Positions 16,619 to 26,457 are shown, counted from the first letter of the stretch. The stretch is 64,000 nucleotides of DNA from Alphaproteobacteria bacterium (GCA_030427145.1 JAUHWT010000018.1:1-64000); one strand, 5' to 3'. The notes: a model not told the origin generated them from the sequence alone. Translations and numbers: made by a program.

Positions 16619-18901
16619 ATGTCGAGTGAAACAAAAGAAGCCGCACGCCAGGCGGCGCTCAAGTACCACGAGCTTCCGAAGCCGGGTAAACTTGAGATCA
16701 GGGCGACGAAACCGATGGCAAACGGCCTGGATCTTTCGCGTGCCTACAGTCCGGGCGTTGCCGAGGCCTGCCTGGAGATCAAGGAAAACCCCGAGAACGC
16801 CGCACGCTATACCTCGCGCGGCAACCTAGTTGCGGTCGTGTCCAACGGATCAGCGGTGTTGGGCCTGGGCAATATCGGGGCGCTGGCCTCGAAGCCCGTG
16901 ATGGAGGGGAAGGCGGTTCTCTTCAAGAAATTCGCCAATGTCGACTGTTTTGACATTGAGGTGGATGAGAAGGACCCGGAGAAACTCGCGGATATCTTCT
17001 GCGCCCTGGAGCCGACCTTTGGGGCGATAAACCTTGAGGACATCAAGGCGCCGGACTGTTTCATTGTCGAGCGGCTGTGCCGGGAACGGATGAACATTCC
17101 AGTGTTCCATGACGACCAGCACGGAACGGCGATTGTGGTAGGTGCCGCGGCGACGAACGCGCTGCACCTGGCGGAGAAATCGTTCGAGGACATTAAGATC
17201 GTGTCCACGGGCGGCGGTGCGGCGGGGATTGCCTGCCTCAACATGCTTCTGAAGCTGGGTGCCAGGCGCGAGAACATTTGGCTCTGCGACATTCATGGCC
17301 TCGTCTACGAGGGCCGGGATATCGACATGAACCCGGAGAAGGCCTGTTTTGCGCAGAAGTCCGATTTGCGCACGCTCGATGACGTTATCGAGGGCGCGGA
17401 TCTGTTCCTCGGGCTTTCGGGGCCGAATATTCTCAAGCCCGAGATGGTCAAAAAGATGGTGCCGGAAAATCCGATCATCTTCGGTTTGGCCAATCCCAAT
17501 CCCGAGATCACGCCGGAAATGGCACGGGAGGCAAACCCGAGTGCGATTATTGCGACGGGGCGGTCGGATTATCCGAACCAGGTCAACAACGTGCTGTGCT
17601 TCCCGTTCATTTTCCGCGGGGCGCTGGATGTTGGCGCGACGGAGATCAATGACGCGATGGAGGTCGCCTGCGTCGAGGGCATTGCGGAACTGGCCCGGGC
17701 CTCGTCCTCGGCGGAGGCCGCGGCGGCCTATCGGGATGAGCGGCTGAGTTTTGGGCCGGAGTATCTTATCCCCAAGCCGTTTGATCCGCGGCTGATTGCG
17801 ATTGTCGCTGGTGCGGTGGCCCAGGCGGCGATGGACAGCGGCGTTGCGAAACGTCCGGTGGAGGACATTGAGTCCTACAAGGAGAAACTCAACCAGTCAG
17901 TCTACCGCTCCGCACTGATCATGCGTCCCGTATTTGAAGCGGCGCGCAACAGCGTGCGGCGGATTGTTTTTGCGGAAGGCGAGGATGTGCGTGTTCTGCG
18001 TGCGGTCCATGCCATGCGACAGGAAGGCGTGGACATGCCGATCCTGATCGGGCGCCCGGACGTAATCGCCACGCGCTGCGAACGTGAGGCGATACCGCTG
18101 AAGCTCGACCACGACTTCGAGACTGTAAACCCGGAGCAGGACCACCGTTTCCGGGAATACTGGGAGACCTATCACCTTCAGCTGCAGCGCCGTGGCATTA
18201 CGCCGGACCTGGCGAAAGCGATCATGCGCACGAACTCGACGGCGATTGCCGCGGTGATGGTGCATCGCGGTGAGGCGGACAGCATGATCTGCGGCACGTT
18301 TGGTCAGTACCTTTGGCACCTGAACTACATTGAACAGATGCTGGCGACCGAGGAGAACAAGCCGATTGGTGCGCTTTCCCTGATGATCACGGAGAAGGGT
18401 CCGCTGTTCGTGGGGGACACCCATGTGCATCCGCAGCCGACGGCCGAACAGATTGCGGATGTCGTGTTTGCGGCGGCGCGGCACGTGCGCCGGTTTGGTG
18501 TGGAGCCGAAGGTTGCGATCTGTTCACACTCGCAGTTCGGCAACCTCAATTCAGACTCCGGCTGCAGGACGCGCGCGGCGCTCGAAATCCTCGATAAAAT
18601 GGACCTGAATTTCGAGTACGAGGGCGAAATGCACTCGGATGCGGCGCTCGATCCGGAACTGAGGGAACGTATCTTCCCCAATTCGAGGCTGCATGGTGCG
18701 GCCAATACGCTGATTTTTGCGAATACCGACGCGGCGAGTGGCGTGCGCAACATCGTCAAGGTCGTGGCGAACGGCCTCGAAGTCGGACCTATTTTGATGG
18801 GGATGGGAAACCGTGCCCACATCGTTACGCCGTCCATTACGGCCCGCGGCCTTCTGAATATTGCCGCATTGGCGGGGGCGGCGGTGCATACCTACGGATA
18901 G
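16619..18901 (+). CDS. maeB: NADP-dependent malic enzyme with C-terminal phosphotransacetylase-like domain
   Basis: Oxidatively decarboxylates malate to pyruvate. The 760 residues split into a malic enzyme domain (about 1-430; YSPGVAEAC, FHDDQHGTAIV, STGGGAAGIACL nucleotide fold, NPNPEITPE) and a phosphotransacetylase-like domain (about 430-760; IVFAEGEDVRVLRA, SHSQFGNLNSDSG). In related MaeB enzymes the second domain is usually regulatory (acetyl-CoA response). GGGAGG stands about 9 bases before the ATG. prpE follows by 27 bases, so the two are probably one transcript. With mcm this lets propionate carbon leave the TCA cycle as pyruvate and NADPH. Confidence 0.95.
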   Translation: MSSETKEAARQAALKYHELPKPGKLEIRATKPMANGLDLSRAYSPGVAEACLEIKENPENAARYTSRGNLVAVVSNGSAVLGLGNIGALASKPVMEGKAVLFKKFANVDCFDIEVDEKDPEKLADIFCALEPTFGAINLEDIKAPDCFIVERLCRERMNIPVFHDDQHGTAIVVGAAATNALHLAEKSFEDIKIVSTGGGAAGIACLNMLLKLGARRENIWLCDIHGLVYEGRDIDMNPEKACFAQKSDLRTLDDVIEGADLFLGLSGPNILKPEMVKKMVPENPIIFGLANPNPEITPEMAREANPSAIIATGRSDYPNQVNNVLCFPFIFRGALDVGATEINDAMEVACVEGIAELARASSSAEAAAAYRDERLSFGPEYLIPKPFDPRLIAIVAGAVAQAAMDSGVAKRPVEDIESYKEKLNQSVYRSALIMRPVFEAARNSVRRIVFAEGEDVRVLRAVHAMRQEGVDMPILIGRPDVIATRCEREAIPLKLDHDFETVNPEQDHRFREYWETYHLQLQRRGITPDLAKAIMRTNSTAIAAVMVHRGEADSMICGTFGQYLWHLNYIEQMLATEENKPIGALSLMITEKGPLFVGDTHVHPQPTAEQIADVVFAAARHVRRFGVEPKVAICSHSQFGNLNSDSGCRTRAALEILDKMDLNFEYEGEMHSDAALDPELRERIFPNSRLHGAANTLIFANTDAASGVRNIVKVVANGLEVGPILMGMGNRAHIVTPSITARGLLNIAALAGAAVHTYG

Positions 18902-18928
18902 CCATTACAGCAACAGGGGGAATAAAAA

Positions 18929-20824
18929 ATGGGATACAGGGAGGTCTACGATGCCTGGAAAAAGGATCCCGAAGGTTTTTGGCTCGATCAGGTCGATCTG
19001 ATCGATTGGGACAAACGGCCAACCAGGGCGCTCGACGACAGCGCCGCCCCCCTCTACGGCTGGTTTCCGGATTCCGTGTGCAACACCTGCTACAACGCGC
19101 TCGACCGGCATGTTGAGGCGGGGCATGGTGACCGGACGGCCGTGATCTACGACTCCCCCGTGACAGGAGTGAAAGACCAGTTCACCTATTCGCAGATGCT
19201 GGACCGGGTGTCCCGCCTCGCCGGGGCGCTTGCCGCACGGGGGGTCACGAAGGGTGACCGGGTCGTTCTCTACATGCCGATGATCCCGGAGGCGCTTGTG
19301 GCGATGCTGGCCTGTGCCAGGATTGGTGCGATTCATTCGGTGGTATTTGGCGGTTTTGCAGCCTCCGAGCTGTCGGTGCGGATTGATGACGCGAAGCCCA
19401 AAGCCATCATCGCGGCGTCCTGCGGCATCGAGCCCGGGCGTACTGTCGCCTACAAACCGATGCTTGACGAGGCGATTGACCTGTCGGAGCACAAGCCCGA
19501 GTTCACCATGATCTTCCAGCGGCCAATGCTGCAGGCGGATTTGATTGAGGGTCGCGATCACAGCTGGCGGGAAATTACCGCGGGTGCGGAGCCGGTGGGC
19601 TGCACCCCGATGGACGGCATGGATCCGCTTTATGTGCTCTACACCTCCGGCACCACGGGACAGCCCAAGGGCGTGGTGCGGGCGAATGCCGGGCATATGG
19701 TGGCGCTCGCCTGGACGATGCGGAACATCTACGACATTGGGGCGGGGGATGTGATGTTCACCGGGTCGGATGTCGGCTGGGTCGTGGGGCATTCCTATAT
19801 CTGCTACGCTCCACTGATTGTCGGGGCGACCACCATTGTGTTTGAGGGCAAGCCGGTTGGGACGCCGGACGCGGGGACATTCTGGCGGCTGATCGACGAC
19901 TATAAGGTCAAGACGCTGTTTACGGCACCCACCGCATTTCGCGCGATCAAACGGGATGATCCGCATGGCGAGATGCTGACAAAATATGACACGTCTTCCC
20001 TGAAGCATCTGTTCCTGGCGGGGGAGAGGGCGGACCCGGATACCATTCAGTGGGCCTCGGACAAACTGGGTGTGCCGGTGATCGATCACTGGTGGCAGAC
20101 CGAGACCGGATTTGCCATTGCGGCCAACCCGGCCGGGCTGGAACTGCTGCCGATCAAACTCGGATCGCCGTCAGTTCCGATGCCAGGGTACGAAGTCCAT
20201 ATTCTTGGTGAGGACGGACATGAGGTTGAGCCGGGCGAGCTTGGTGCTGTTGCGATCAAACTTCCGCTTCCACCGGGAACCCTGCCGACGCTTTGGAATG
20301 CCGAGGACCGGTTCAAAAAGTCGTATCTCAACACGTTCCCCGGCTACTATGAGACCGGCGATGCCGGTGTAATTGATGAGGACGGCTACCTGTTCATCAT
20401 GGCGCGCACGGATGACGTGATTAACGTGGCCGGGCACCGTCTCTCGACCGGTGCGATTGAGGAGGTGCTGGCCGGGCATCCCGACGTAGCGGAGTGTGCG
20501 GTTATTGGTGCGGCGGATCCGCTGAAGGGACAACTGCCCATCGGTTTCCTCTGTCTCAACAAGGGATGTGAGCGGGACGCCAATGAATTGATTGCAGAAT
20601 GCGTCAGGCTCGTGCGGCAGAAAATCGGTCCCGTGGCGGCGTTCAAAACCGCGGTTCTGGTGGATCGTCTGCCCAAGACCCGGTCCGGCAAAATCCTGCG
20701 TGGTGTCATGGCAAAAATTGCGGATGGGCAGGAATACCGTATGCCCGCGACAATTGATGATCCGGAGATTTTGCCGGAAATCACTGTAGCCCTTGAGGAA
20801 ATTGGCTATCCCACTGTCGCCTGA
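18929..20824 (+). CDS. prpE: Propionyl-CoA synthetase
   Basis: ATP-dependent activation of propionate to propionyl-CoA. The 631-residue length and N-terminal start (YREVYDAWKKDPEGFW) fit PrpE rather than acetyl-CoA synthetase. The AMP-binding loop YTSGTTGQPKGVVR is about residues 235-248; DHWWQTETG and YYETGDAG follow. The acyl-adenylate lysine lies in the C-terminal TRSGKILRG, a known acylation control point in the family. No Shine-Dalgarno stronger than AACAGGGGGAAT is seen, at correct spacing. It feeds PccAB and Mcm; second gene after maeB. Confidence 0.95.
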   Translation: MGYREVYDAWKKDPEGFWLDQVDLIDWDKRPTRALDDSAAPLYGWFPDSVCNTCYNALDRHVEAGHGDRTAVIYDSPVTGVKDQFTYSQMLDRVSRLAGALAARGVTKGDRVVLYMPMIPEALVAMLACARIGAIHSVVFGGFAASELSVRIDDAKPKAIIAASCGIEPGRTVAYKPMLDEAIDLSEHKPEFTMIFQRPMLQADLIEGRDHSWREITAGAEPVGCTPMDGMDPLYVLYTSGTTGQPKGVVRANAGHMVALAWTMRNIYDIGAGDVMFTGSDVGWVVGHSYICYAPLIVGATTIVFEGKPVGTPDAGTFWRLIDDYKVKTLFTAPTAFRAIKRDDPHGEMLTKYDTSSLKHLFLAGERADPDTIQWASDKLGVPVIDHWWQTETGFAIAANPAGLELLPIKLGSPSVPMPGYEVHILGEDGHEVEPGELGAVAIKLPLPPGTLPTLWNAEDRFKKSYLNTFPGYYETGDAGVIDEDGYLFIMARTDDVINVAGHRLSTGAIEEVLAGHPDVAECAVIGAADPLKGQLPIGFLCLNKGCERDANELIAECVRLVRQKIGPVAAFKTAVLVDRLPKTRSGKILRGVMAKIADGQEYRMPATIDDPEILPEITVALEEIGYPTVA

Positions 20825-20880
20825 CGATCAGCACTCCAACTGTCGCTGAGGCGCGGAAGTTGTAAAAGTGCACGGGTTTT

Positions 20881-20908
20881 CGGAAACCGTAACAGGTTGT
20901 GGTTTCCG
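20881..20908. repeat. Inverted repeat downstream of prpE
   Basis: The 8-base arms CGGAAACC (20881-20888) and GGTTTCCG (20901-20908) pair perfectly across 12 bases. There is no T-run, so it is not a typical terminator. It may be a regulator site for the signalling locus that starts at 21107, or a weak hairpin after prpE. Confidence 0.45.
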
Positions 20909-21106
20909 GGAACTGTGCTACGTTACACACACCCTCTGTGTTTTAATCGGCGGAAATCCCATTGTGAATGAATTTGTCGGATTTTTGGTTTAAGCCATTG
21001 TTTACAGTTCGTTCAACTTGGCGTTGTAGACGAGTTAACAATTGAGGGTTGAACCGAAATTTCCAGGTGTTAACCCGGATTTGTCTTGCTAGGAGGAGGC
21101 GGAAAA

Positions 21107-21619
21107 GTGGTTTCGGGTTTTTTGGGATGTATCCGTGCAGGCGCGATGGTCTGTGCCATCCTGGCTCTGGCCGCGGTTGTCGATGTCAGGCCTGCCTCCG
21201 CCGCTTCGCCGGCGCTTACGATTGACGGGAGCGCTCTGGGCGGTGACGTGATTGAGCTTTCGATCGAACAGCTTCGCGAAATGCCGCAGACGACGGTGGT
21301 TACCACCAATGAGTTTGTCGACGATGCGGTGACCTATCGCGGGCCTTTGGCGCGGGAGGTTGTGGCTCTTCTGGAGGCTGACGGCGCGACGTCGCTGACC
21401 ATGACGGCAATCAACGATTTTGCCGTTGACGTGCCCATGTCGGACGTGACCCGTTATGATGTCATTCTTGCACTTGAGGCCGATGGAAAGGCGCTTTCCC
21501 GTCGTGGAAAGGGCCCGATCTGGCTGATGTATCCAATTTCGGACAACCCCGAGCTCAGGGGGGATCCCGTGATCAACACGCGCCTGATCTGGCAGTTGAT
21601 CCGAATTGAAGCGAAATAA
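21107..21619 (+). CDS. Exported molybdopterin-binding-fold protein, probable sensor partner
   Basis: 170 residues with a Sec signal ending near ASA. The mature part has the pattern of the sulfite-oxidase molybdopterin fold: ELSIEQLREMPQTTVVTT, VTYRGPLAREVV, and GPIWLMYPISDNP. The mature chain contains no cysteine, so the usual Mo-ligating Cys is absent and catalysis is unlikely. The start is a GTG 11 bases after AGGAGG. The next gene, a membrane histidine kinase, begins 2 bases after the stop; a ligand-binding role with that kinase is inferred. The 282 bp upstream probably hold the promoter. Confidence 0.75.
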   Translation: MVSGFLGCIRAGAMVCAILALAAVVDVRPASAASPALTIDGSALGGDVIELSIEQLREMPQTTVVTTNEFVDDAVTYRGPLAREVVALLEADGATSLTMTAINDFAVDVPMSDVTRYDVILALEADGKALSRRGKGPIWLMYPISDNPELRGDPVINTRLIWQLIRIEAK

Positions 21620-21621
21620 GC

Positions 21622-23250
21622 TTGTTTGTCACCGTGCCACGCTACGTTGCCGTTTTTGTTCTTCTTGCAATGGCCGTGCTGGTGGCGGTGGGTTTCGTTA
21701 CAATCAGGCGGGATGTCACAAGCCTCAAGACGATCAGTCAGGACAACATCCTGTGGACCGCGTCGCAGCTCGAAATTGAGTTTCTGAAGTTCCAGCTGAG
21801 CATTGCGTCCCTCGCGGTGGAGCCGACCGAGGAACGCCTGCAACACGTTCATGAGCGGTTCGACATTCTGTGGAGCCGTGTCGATCTGATGGGCGACGGG
21901 CCGGTCGGGTCGATGATGCGGCAGTACGACGAGGGGTATCACTCGCTGGAACTGATCCGGGATTTTGTCTGGGATGTGGACGAGGTTTTGGCGGCGCTGA
22001 CCCCGCAAAGCAGCGAAGATATTCAGACCATTATTGACCAGACCCGTCAGCTTCAAAACGAAATGCATCTATATACACTTCGTGTGGTGCGAGGAGATGC
22101 TGATGCGAGCGCGGCCGTGCGGGACAGGATCCAGCGCAGTTCGCAGGCCACCGCGCTGATCAGTCTGGGGGCGGTGCTTCTGAGTATTCTGTCCCTCGTG
22201 CTGATCCTGCGGGAAAACCGGCGGCAGAAGGAAATTGCGGATCTGAACCGCCGCAACGCGGAGGAAGCCGAAAAGTCAAGCCGCGCCAAGTCGCGGTTCC
22301 TGTCGATGATGAGCCATGAGCTGCGCAATCCGCTGAACGGAATTCTCGGCCCGCTTACGCTGCTGTCAGAGGATAATCTCTCCGGTGGATCGCACCGGCT
22401 TGTCTCCCAGGCCAAGGGGTGCAGCCAGTCGATGCTGAACATGCTCTCCGGTATGCTCGATTACGCGGAGATTCAGGACGGACGGTTCCTCCTGCGGCCC
22501 GCGCCGTTTGATCCCAACCAGCTGGGCAAATCCATAGAGGCGGCTCTCGACGGGGATGGTCAGGTCTGCGCCGTGACTTTTGCTGAGAACATGCCCGAGC
22601 GGATTGAGGGAGACGAGGAACGGATCAGGCAGATATTTGTCTATCTGTATGAGTACCTGCTGGAGGCGACGGGGGCTGAGACACTCTCGCTGGACTTCGG
22701 CCACGACGGGGACAATCTGGTTGGAAATCTGAAGGTTCTCGAGACGACACCTGCGATAACCTGGAAGCTCGATCTTCTTATGGGCATCACGGAAGTCGCT
22801 CCCGATCAGGTTTCAGCCGACGCCCTGCGGCCCCTGATTGCAAGGGGGCTTGTGCGGGCCTGCTCAGGGAAACTCAATGTGGTCGAGGGGGATGACAACA
22901 CCCAGACCGTGCGGGTGGTGTTGCCGGCCGAGGCGCTGGAAACCAACCGGATGCGGTTGCATCTGGAAACACGGTCCTTTGCCCTGGCCACGATCTACAA
23001 GGCGGCGCTGAAGTCGGAGAATGTGACCTTCGTTTCCGATACCGACAGTGAACCGGTCGATATGGTTCTGGTCGACAGTACGAGCGTAGGGGAGGAGCAC
23101 CTGATGAACCGTCTGCGGGAGCAGTTTCCCGGCGCCGTGTTCATCTCCCTTGGTCCGCCGGACAGTCCGGATTTCTTTGATGACATCGTTGAGACGCCAA
23201 ATGATATGGGGCAACTGCGGTCCAGTATCACAAGTCGCATGGCGTCGTAG
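21622..23250 (+). CDS. Membrane histidine kinase with degenerate ATPase domain
   Basis: 542 residues. TM1 is about 8-27, a helical periplasmic sensor region 30-175, TM2 177-197. A HisKA domain has a good H-box SHELRNPLNG (His232). The expected ATPase domain is present in outline, but the N-box reads RIRQIFVYLYEYLLEAT, without its Asn, and no DxGxG or GxGxG motif can be found. The C-terminal 100 residues resemble a degenerate receiver fold (DMVLVDSTS). The TTG at 21622 is the assumed start; a GTG at 21634 is possible. Likely a phospho-acceptor or regulator that works with the hybrid kinase next door. Confidence 0.8.
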   Translation: MFVTVPRYVAVFVLLAMAVLVAVGFVTIRRDVTSLKTISQDNILWTASQLEIEFLKFQLSIASLAVEPTEERLQHVHERFDILWSRVDLMGDGPVGSMMRQYDEGYHSLELIRDFVWDVDEVLAALTPQSSEDIQTIIDQTRQLQNEMHLYTLRVVRGDADASAAVRDRIQRSSQATALISLGAVLLSILSLVLILRENRRQKEIADLNRRNAEEAEKSSRAKSRFLSMMSHELRNPLNGILGPLTLLSEDNLSGGSHRLVSQAKGCSQSMLNMLSGMLDYAEIQDGRFLLRPAPFDPNQLGKSIEAALDGDGQVCAVTFAENMPERIEGDEERIRQIFVYLYEYLLEATGAETLSLDFGHDGDNLVGNLKVLETTPAITWKLDLLMGITEVAPDQVSADALRPLIARGLVRACSGKLNVVEGDDNTQTVRVVLPAEALETNRMRLHLETRSFALATIYKAALKSENVTFVSDTDSEPVDMVLVDSTSVGEEHLMNRLREQFPGAVFISLGPPDSPDFFDDIVETPNDMGQLRSSITSRMAS

Positions 23251-23379
23251 CGATTTATTTAAACCTGTTTTGCATTCTGCCGCCATTGATGTAGTGATAG
23301 CTGAAACGGATGCAGCTGTTTCAACTCAAGGTGGCGCAAAGAATTTGCGAATTCCGTTTTTGGCTCCAGTGAGGTGACC

Positions 23380-24942
23380 ATGACTTTCGTTGGTCTCAAC
23401 AGACAAGACAATGAGCAGCTGCCACGGTTGGTGAGCCGGGATGCGCGCAACGCCGCCATGCTGGTGCATGACATTCGGGGTGCGCTGCGCGGCATTTCCG
23501 GCAGCGTGTCTGAACTGGAAGGTATGGAACTGGCAGATGCCGCGCAGGATCAGGTGCGGCGTTTGGCAACGGCCTCGGCGACTTTGGAGCGGCTCGTCGA
23601 ATTCGCTGCGGGTGACGGATCATCCGACGAGAATGCGGAGACAACAAATTTTCCCGAAGCCCTGTCGCGCCTTGAACGGCGCATGGCGGGTGAGGCGGCT
23701 TCCAAAGGTCTGAAATTCGGATTGGTACAGGAAGGTATTCTGCCGTGCAGGGTTCGAATGGACAGCATCGGTTTCAACCGGATTGTCGACAACCTTGTTC
23801 TGAATGCCATCCATCACTCCGGCGGTGGAGAGGTGCAGGTTCGTGTCACGCGGTCGGGTGACGGCGGCGCAACGGTCGCGGTACTCGATGCCGGGCCTGG
23901 CGTACCGGAGCGGGTCATTCAGGACCTCCGGGATCTGGCTCTGAGCTCCCAGGGCGCGCCGGAAGCTGAGCACGGGCTTGGGCTTCAGATTGTTCAGGGG
24001 CTGACGGAGAAATACGGATGCGAGTTTTCACTTAATAACCGCGCCGAGGGTGGAGCGGTTGCGACGTTCGGCATTCCGGCCGACCTGTGCATTGATGAAA
24101 AAGCGGCCGCTCCGGCGTCACCGGTTGCCAGTGTGGCCTATGATTTTTCGGGGGTGCGCATTCTTTTGGCCGAGGACAATCCGACCAACCAGATGGTTGC
24201 AACCCAGATGCTCGGCGCAATGAATGCCGGCGTGACGGTCGTGTCCGATGGTGTTGAGGCGCTCGAGGAGTTTGAAAAGTCCGAATATGACCTTGTGGTC
24301 GCGGATATCGAGATGCCGCGGCTGTCCGGGCTCGATGTTATCCGAACCATTCGCGCACGGAGTGACGCGAGGGCAAAAACCCCGATTGTTGCGCTGACGG
24401 CGTACGCGATGCGCGAGCATCGTGACCGGATAAATGAAGCCGGAGCCAACGGCCTGATTTCGAAACCTATTACCAGCATCAATGACCTTGGCCGATCCCT
24501 GTCGGAGTTTGTCAGTGCTGCTGGAAGTCGGACGTCTGCCGCTGGGACGGCGGTGAACGGGGGACAGTCGGGGGTTGATACGGAAGGTGAACCGGTGATT
24601 GATCTTGGCACGTTTGCGGAACTTCGGGATACTATCGGCACGGAAATGCTTGCCGAACTTCTCGAGAAAGTCATTACTGATCTTGAGACATCCAAAACCG
24701 AGTTGGAAATGTCAGTGAACCCACTCGATCGGCTGCAGATACGGTCTTCCTCGCATATTCTGATTTCGGTTGGTGGTGCGATCGGTGCCAATCGGCTTCA
24801 GTACTGTGCCCGGACCCTGAACACCGCGGCGCACGACGGCGCTGCCGAGGGGCTGGACGACATGGTTCGGGAGTGCGTGCGCGAGATCGATGCCGCGATG
24901 GAATTCGTCCTGGAACAGCAGCAGGCGAACGGTCCCGGATAA
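23380..24942 (+). CDS. Cytoplasmic hybrid histidine kinase with receiver and HPt domains
   Basis: 520 residues, no membrane segment. The H-box is unusual (VHDIRGALRGIS, His30). The ATPase domain is intact: N-box RIVDNLVLNAIHHS, G1 DAGPGV, G2 HGLGLQIVQGL. A receiver follows (LLAEDN, phospho-site Asp309 in VADIEMPRLSG, SKP with Lys362). The last domain is an HPt with SSHILISVGGAIGA (His459). GAGG precedes the ATG at 23380. Together with the preceding kinase and the following sigma54 regulator (5-base gap) it forms a multistep phosphorelay. The chain is expected to run His, Asp, HPt His, then the regulator's Asp. Confidence 0.87.
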   Translation: MTFVGLNRQDNEQLPRLVSRDARNAAMLVHDIRGALRGISGSVSELEGMELADAAQDQVRRLATASATLERLVEFAAGDGSSDENAETTNFPEALSRLERRMAGEAASKGLKFGLVQEGILPCRVRMDSIGFNRIVDNLVLNAIHHSGGGEVQVRVTRSGDGGATVAVLDAGPGVPERVIQDLRDLALSSQGAPEAEHGLGLQIVQGLTEKYGCEFSLNNRAEGGAVATFGIPADLCIDEKAAAPASPVASVAYDFSGVRILLAEDNPTNQMVATQMLGAMNAGVTVVSDGVEALEEFEKSEYDLVVADIEMPRLSGLDVIRTIRARSDARAKTPIVALTAYAMREHRDRINEAGANGLISKPITSINDLGRSLSEFVSAAGSRTSAAGTAVNGGQSGVDTEGEPVIDLGTFAELRDTIGTEMLAELLEKVITDLETSKTELEMSVNPLDRLQIRSSSHILISVGGAIGANRLQYCARTLNTAAHDGAAEGLDDMVRECVREIDAAMEFVLEQQQANGPG

Positions 24943-24946
24943 CCCC

Positions 24947-26398
24947 ATGTCAGACAGCCTGCTTTTGGTAGAGGATACTGAGACGCTGTCTCTGATTTAC
25001 TCCCGGACCCTCAACCGGGCCGGGCATCAGGTCGACTGCGCCTACAGTCTTCAGCAGGCTCACGAAATGATTTCGGCGGACCGCCCAAGGGTGGTTTTGC
25101 TTGATCTCCAACTACCGGACGGGGATGGAATTGACCTGCTTGACCGGCTCCGGGTCGAGGCCCCGGATGTGCGCGCGATTGTCATTACCGCCAATGGTTC
25201 GATTTACCGGGCGGTGCAGGCTATGCGGGCGGGTGCGTTCGATTTTCTGGTGAAGCCATTTGACGATGCCCGCCTCGTAAACGCGGTGCAGAACGCCTTG
25301 ACCTCCGCTCCGGCGCCGGTGGTGGTGGAAGAGGATCAGGAGATCGACGCGCAGGGGTTTCAGGGATTTATCGGTTCATCGGAGGCGATGAACGGCATTT
25401 ACCGGATGATCCGCTCCATTGGACGTTCGACCGCGACGGTCTTCATTACCGGCGAGAGTGGAACCGGCAAGGATGTGTGTGCGCGGGCGATCCATTCCAT
25501 GTCGACGCGTGCATCCAAACCTTTTGTGCCCCTGAATTGCGCGGCTATTCCCAGGGACCTGTTGGAATCGGAAGTCTTTGGACACCTGAAAGGGGCCTTT
25601 ACCGGTGCCCTTAGTGACAAGCCTGGTGCGGCGGCGGTGGCGGATGGCGGGACGCTGTTCCTCGATGAAATCTGCGAGATGGATCTGTCGCTGCAGACCA
25701 AACTGCTGCGGTTTTTGCAGACCTCCACGATCCAGCCGGTCGGCGCTTCACGACCGCGGAATGTGGATGTGCGAATTGTCTGCGCGACCAACCGTGATCC
25801 GATCAAGGAGGTTAAGGCGGGGCGGTTCCGGGAGGATCTGTATTACCGTCTGCATGTGGTGCCGATACACATGCCGCCGCTTGCCGGACGGGGGTCCGAT
25901 ATTCTGGATATTGCGCAAGCGTGTCTGCAGGAGTTTTCCGCGGAGGAACACAGGCAGTTCAAGGGGTTTGACGAGGAGGCGTCTGCGCTTCTGGCGCGAC
26001 ACCCGTGGCCTGGAAACGTGCGTCAACTGCTGAACGTAATTCGCAACGTGGTCGTGCTCAATGAGGGCGAACTGGTCACGGCGGGGATGCTGCCGCCGGA
26101 CATGTTTGTTGACCTCTCAGCGGCAACGACCGTACCGCCTGCGCCGGTTGGGCGAGGGTCGGTTGTGTCGAACCTGCCGGACAGACGGCCCGTAGCGAGC
26201 GGGAACGCCATGGCCGGGCTGGTCGGGCGACCGATGGCCGAGGTGGAACGTGGTCTGATTGAGGCGACGATTGAACACTGCAATGGGTCGATCCCGCAGG
26301 CTGCCAAGATCCTCGAACTTTCCCCCTCGACGATCTACCGCAAGATCGAGGTCTGGAACCGGGCTTCGGCTGGCGAGGAGCGGCGTTCGGTCTCTTAA
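24947..26398 (+). CDS. Sigma54-dependent response regulator, NtrC/LuxO type
   Basis: 483 residues in the standard three-part layout. The receiver domain has LLVEDT and phospho-site Asp53 in LLDLQLPDGDG. The AAA+ domain (about 145-375) has Walker A GESGTGKD, the sigma54 contact loop GAFTGA, LFLDEICEMD and an arginine-finger region. A Fis-type helix-turn-helix ends the protein (SIPQAAKILELSPSTIYRKI). It should activate a sigma54 promoter when phosphorylated by the relay. No -24/-12 element was identified nearby, so the target is probably elsewhere. LuxO is the closest well-known relative in architecture, but quorum-sensing function is not shown. Confidence 0.92.
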   Translation: MSDSLLLVEDTETLSLIYSRTLNRAGHQVDCAYSLQQAHEMISADRPRVVLLDLQLPDGDGIDLLDRLRVEAPDVRAIVITANGSIYRAVQAMRAGAFDFLVKPFDDARLVNAVQNALTSAPAPVVVEEDQEIDAQGFQGFIGSSEAMNGIYRMIRSIGRSTATVFITGESGTGKDVCARAIHSMSTRASKPFVPLNCAAIPRDLLESEVFGHLKGAFTGALSDKPGAAAVADGGTLFLDEICEMDLSLQTKLLRFLQTSTIQPVGASRPRNVDVRIVCATNRDPIKEVKAGRFREDLYYRLHVVPIHMPPLAGRGSDILDIAQACLQEFSAEEHRQFKGFDEEASALLARHPWPGNVRQLLNVIRNVVVLNEGELVTAGMLPPDMFVDLSAATTVPPAPVGRGSVVSNLPDRRPVASGNAMAGLVGRPMAEVERGLIEATIEHCNGSIPQAAKILELSPSTIYRKIEVWNRASAGEERRSVS

Positions 26399-26457
26399 CG
26401 CTTGCCATCGGCTTCTCCGCCTGCCCATAAAAGCAAAACGGTAATCGAGGGAAGTCC

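Noticed and set aside
18905-20089. 394-codon minus-strand frame
   Set aside because: Antisense shadow of prpE with biased composition and no start signal.
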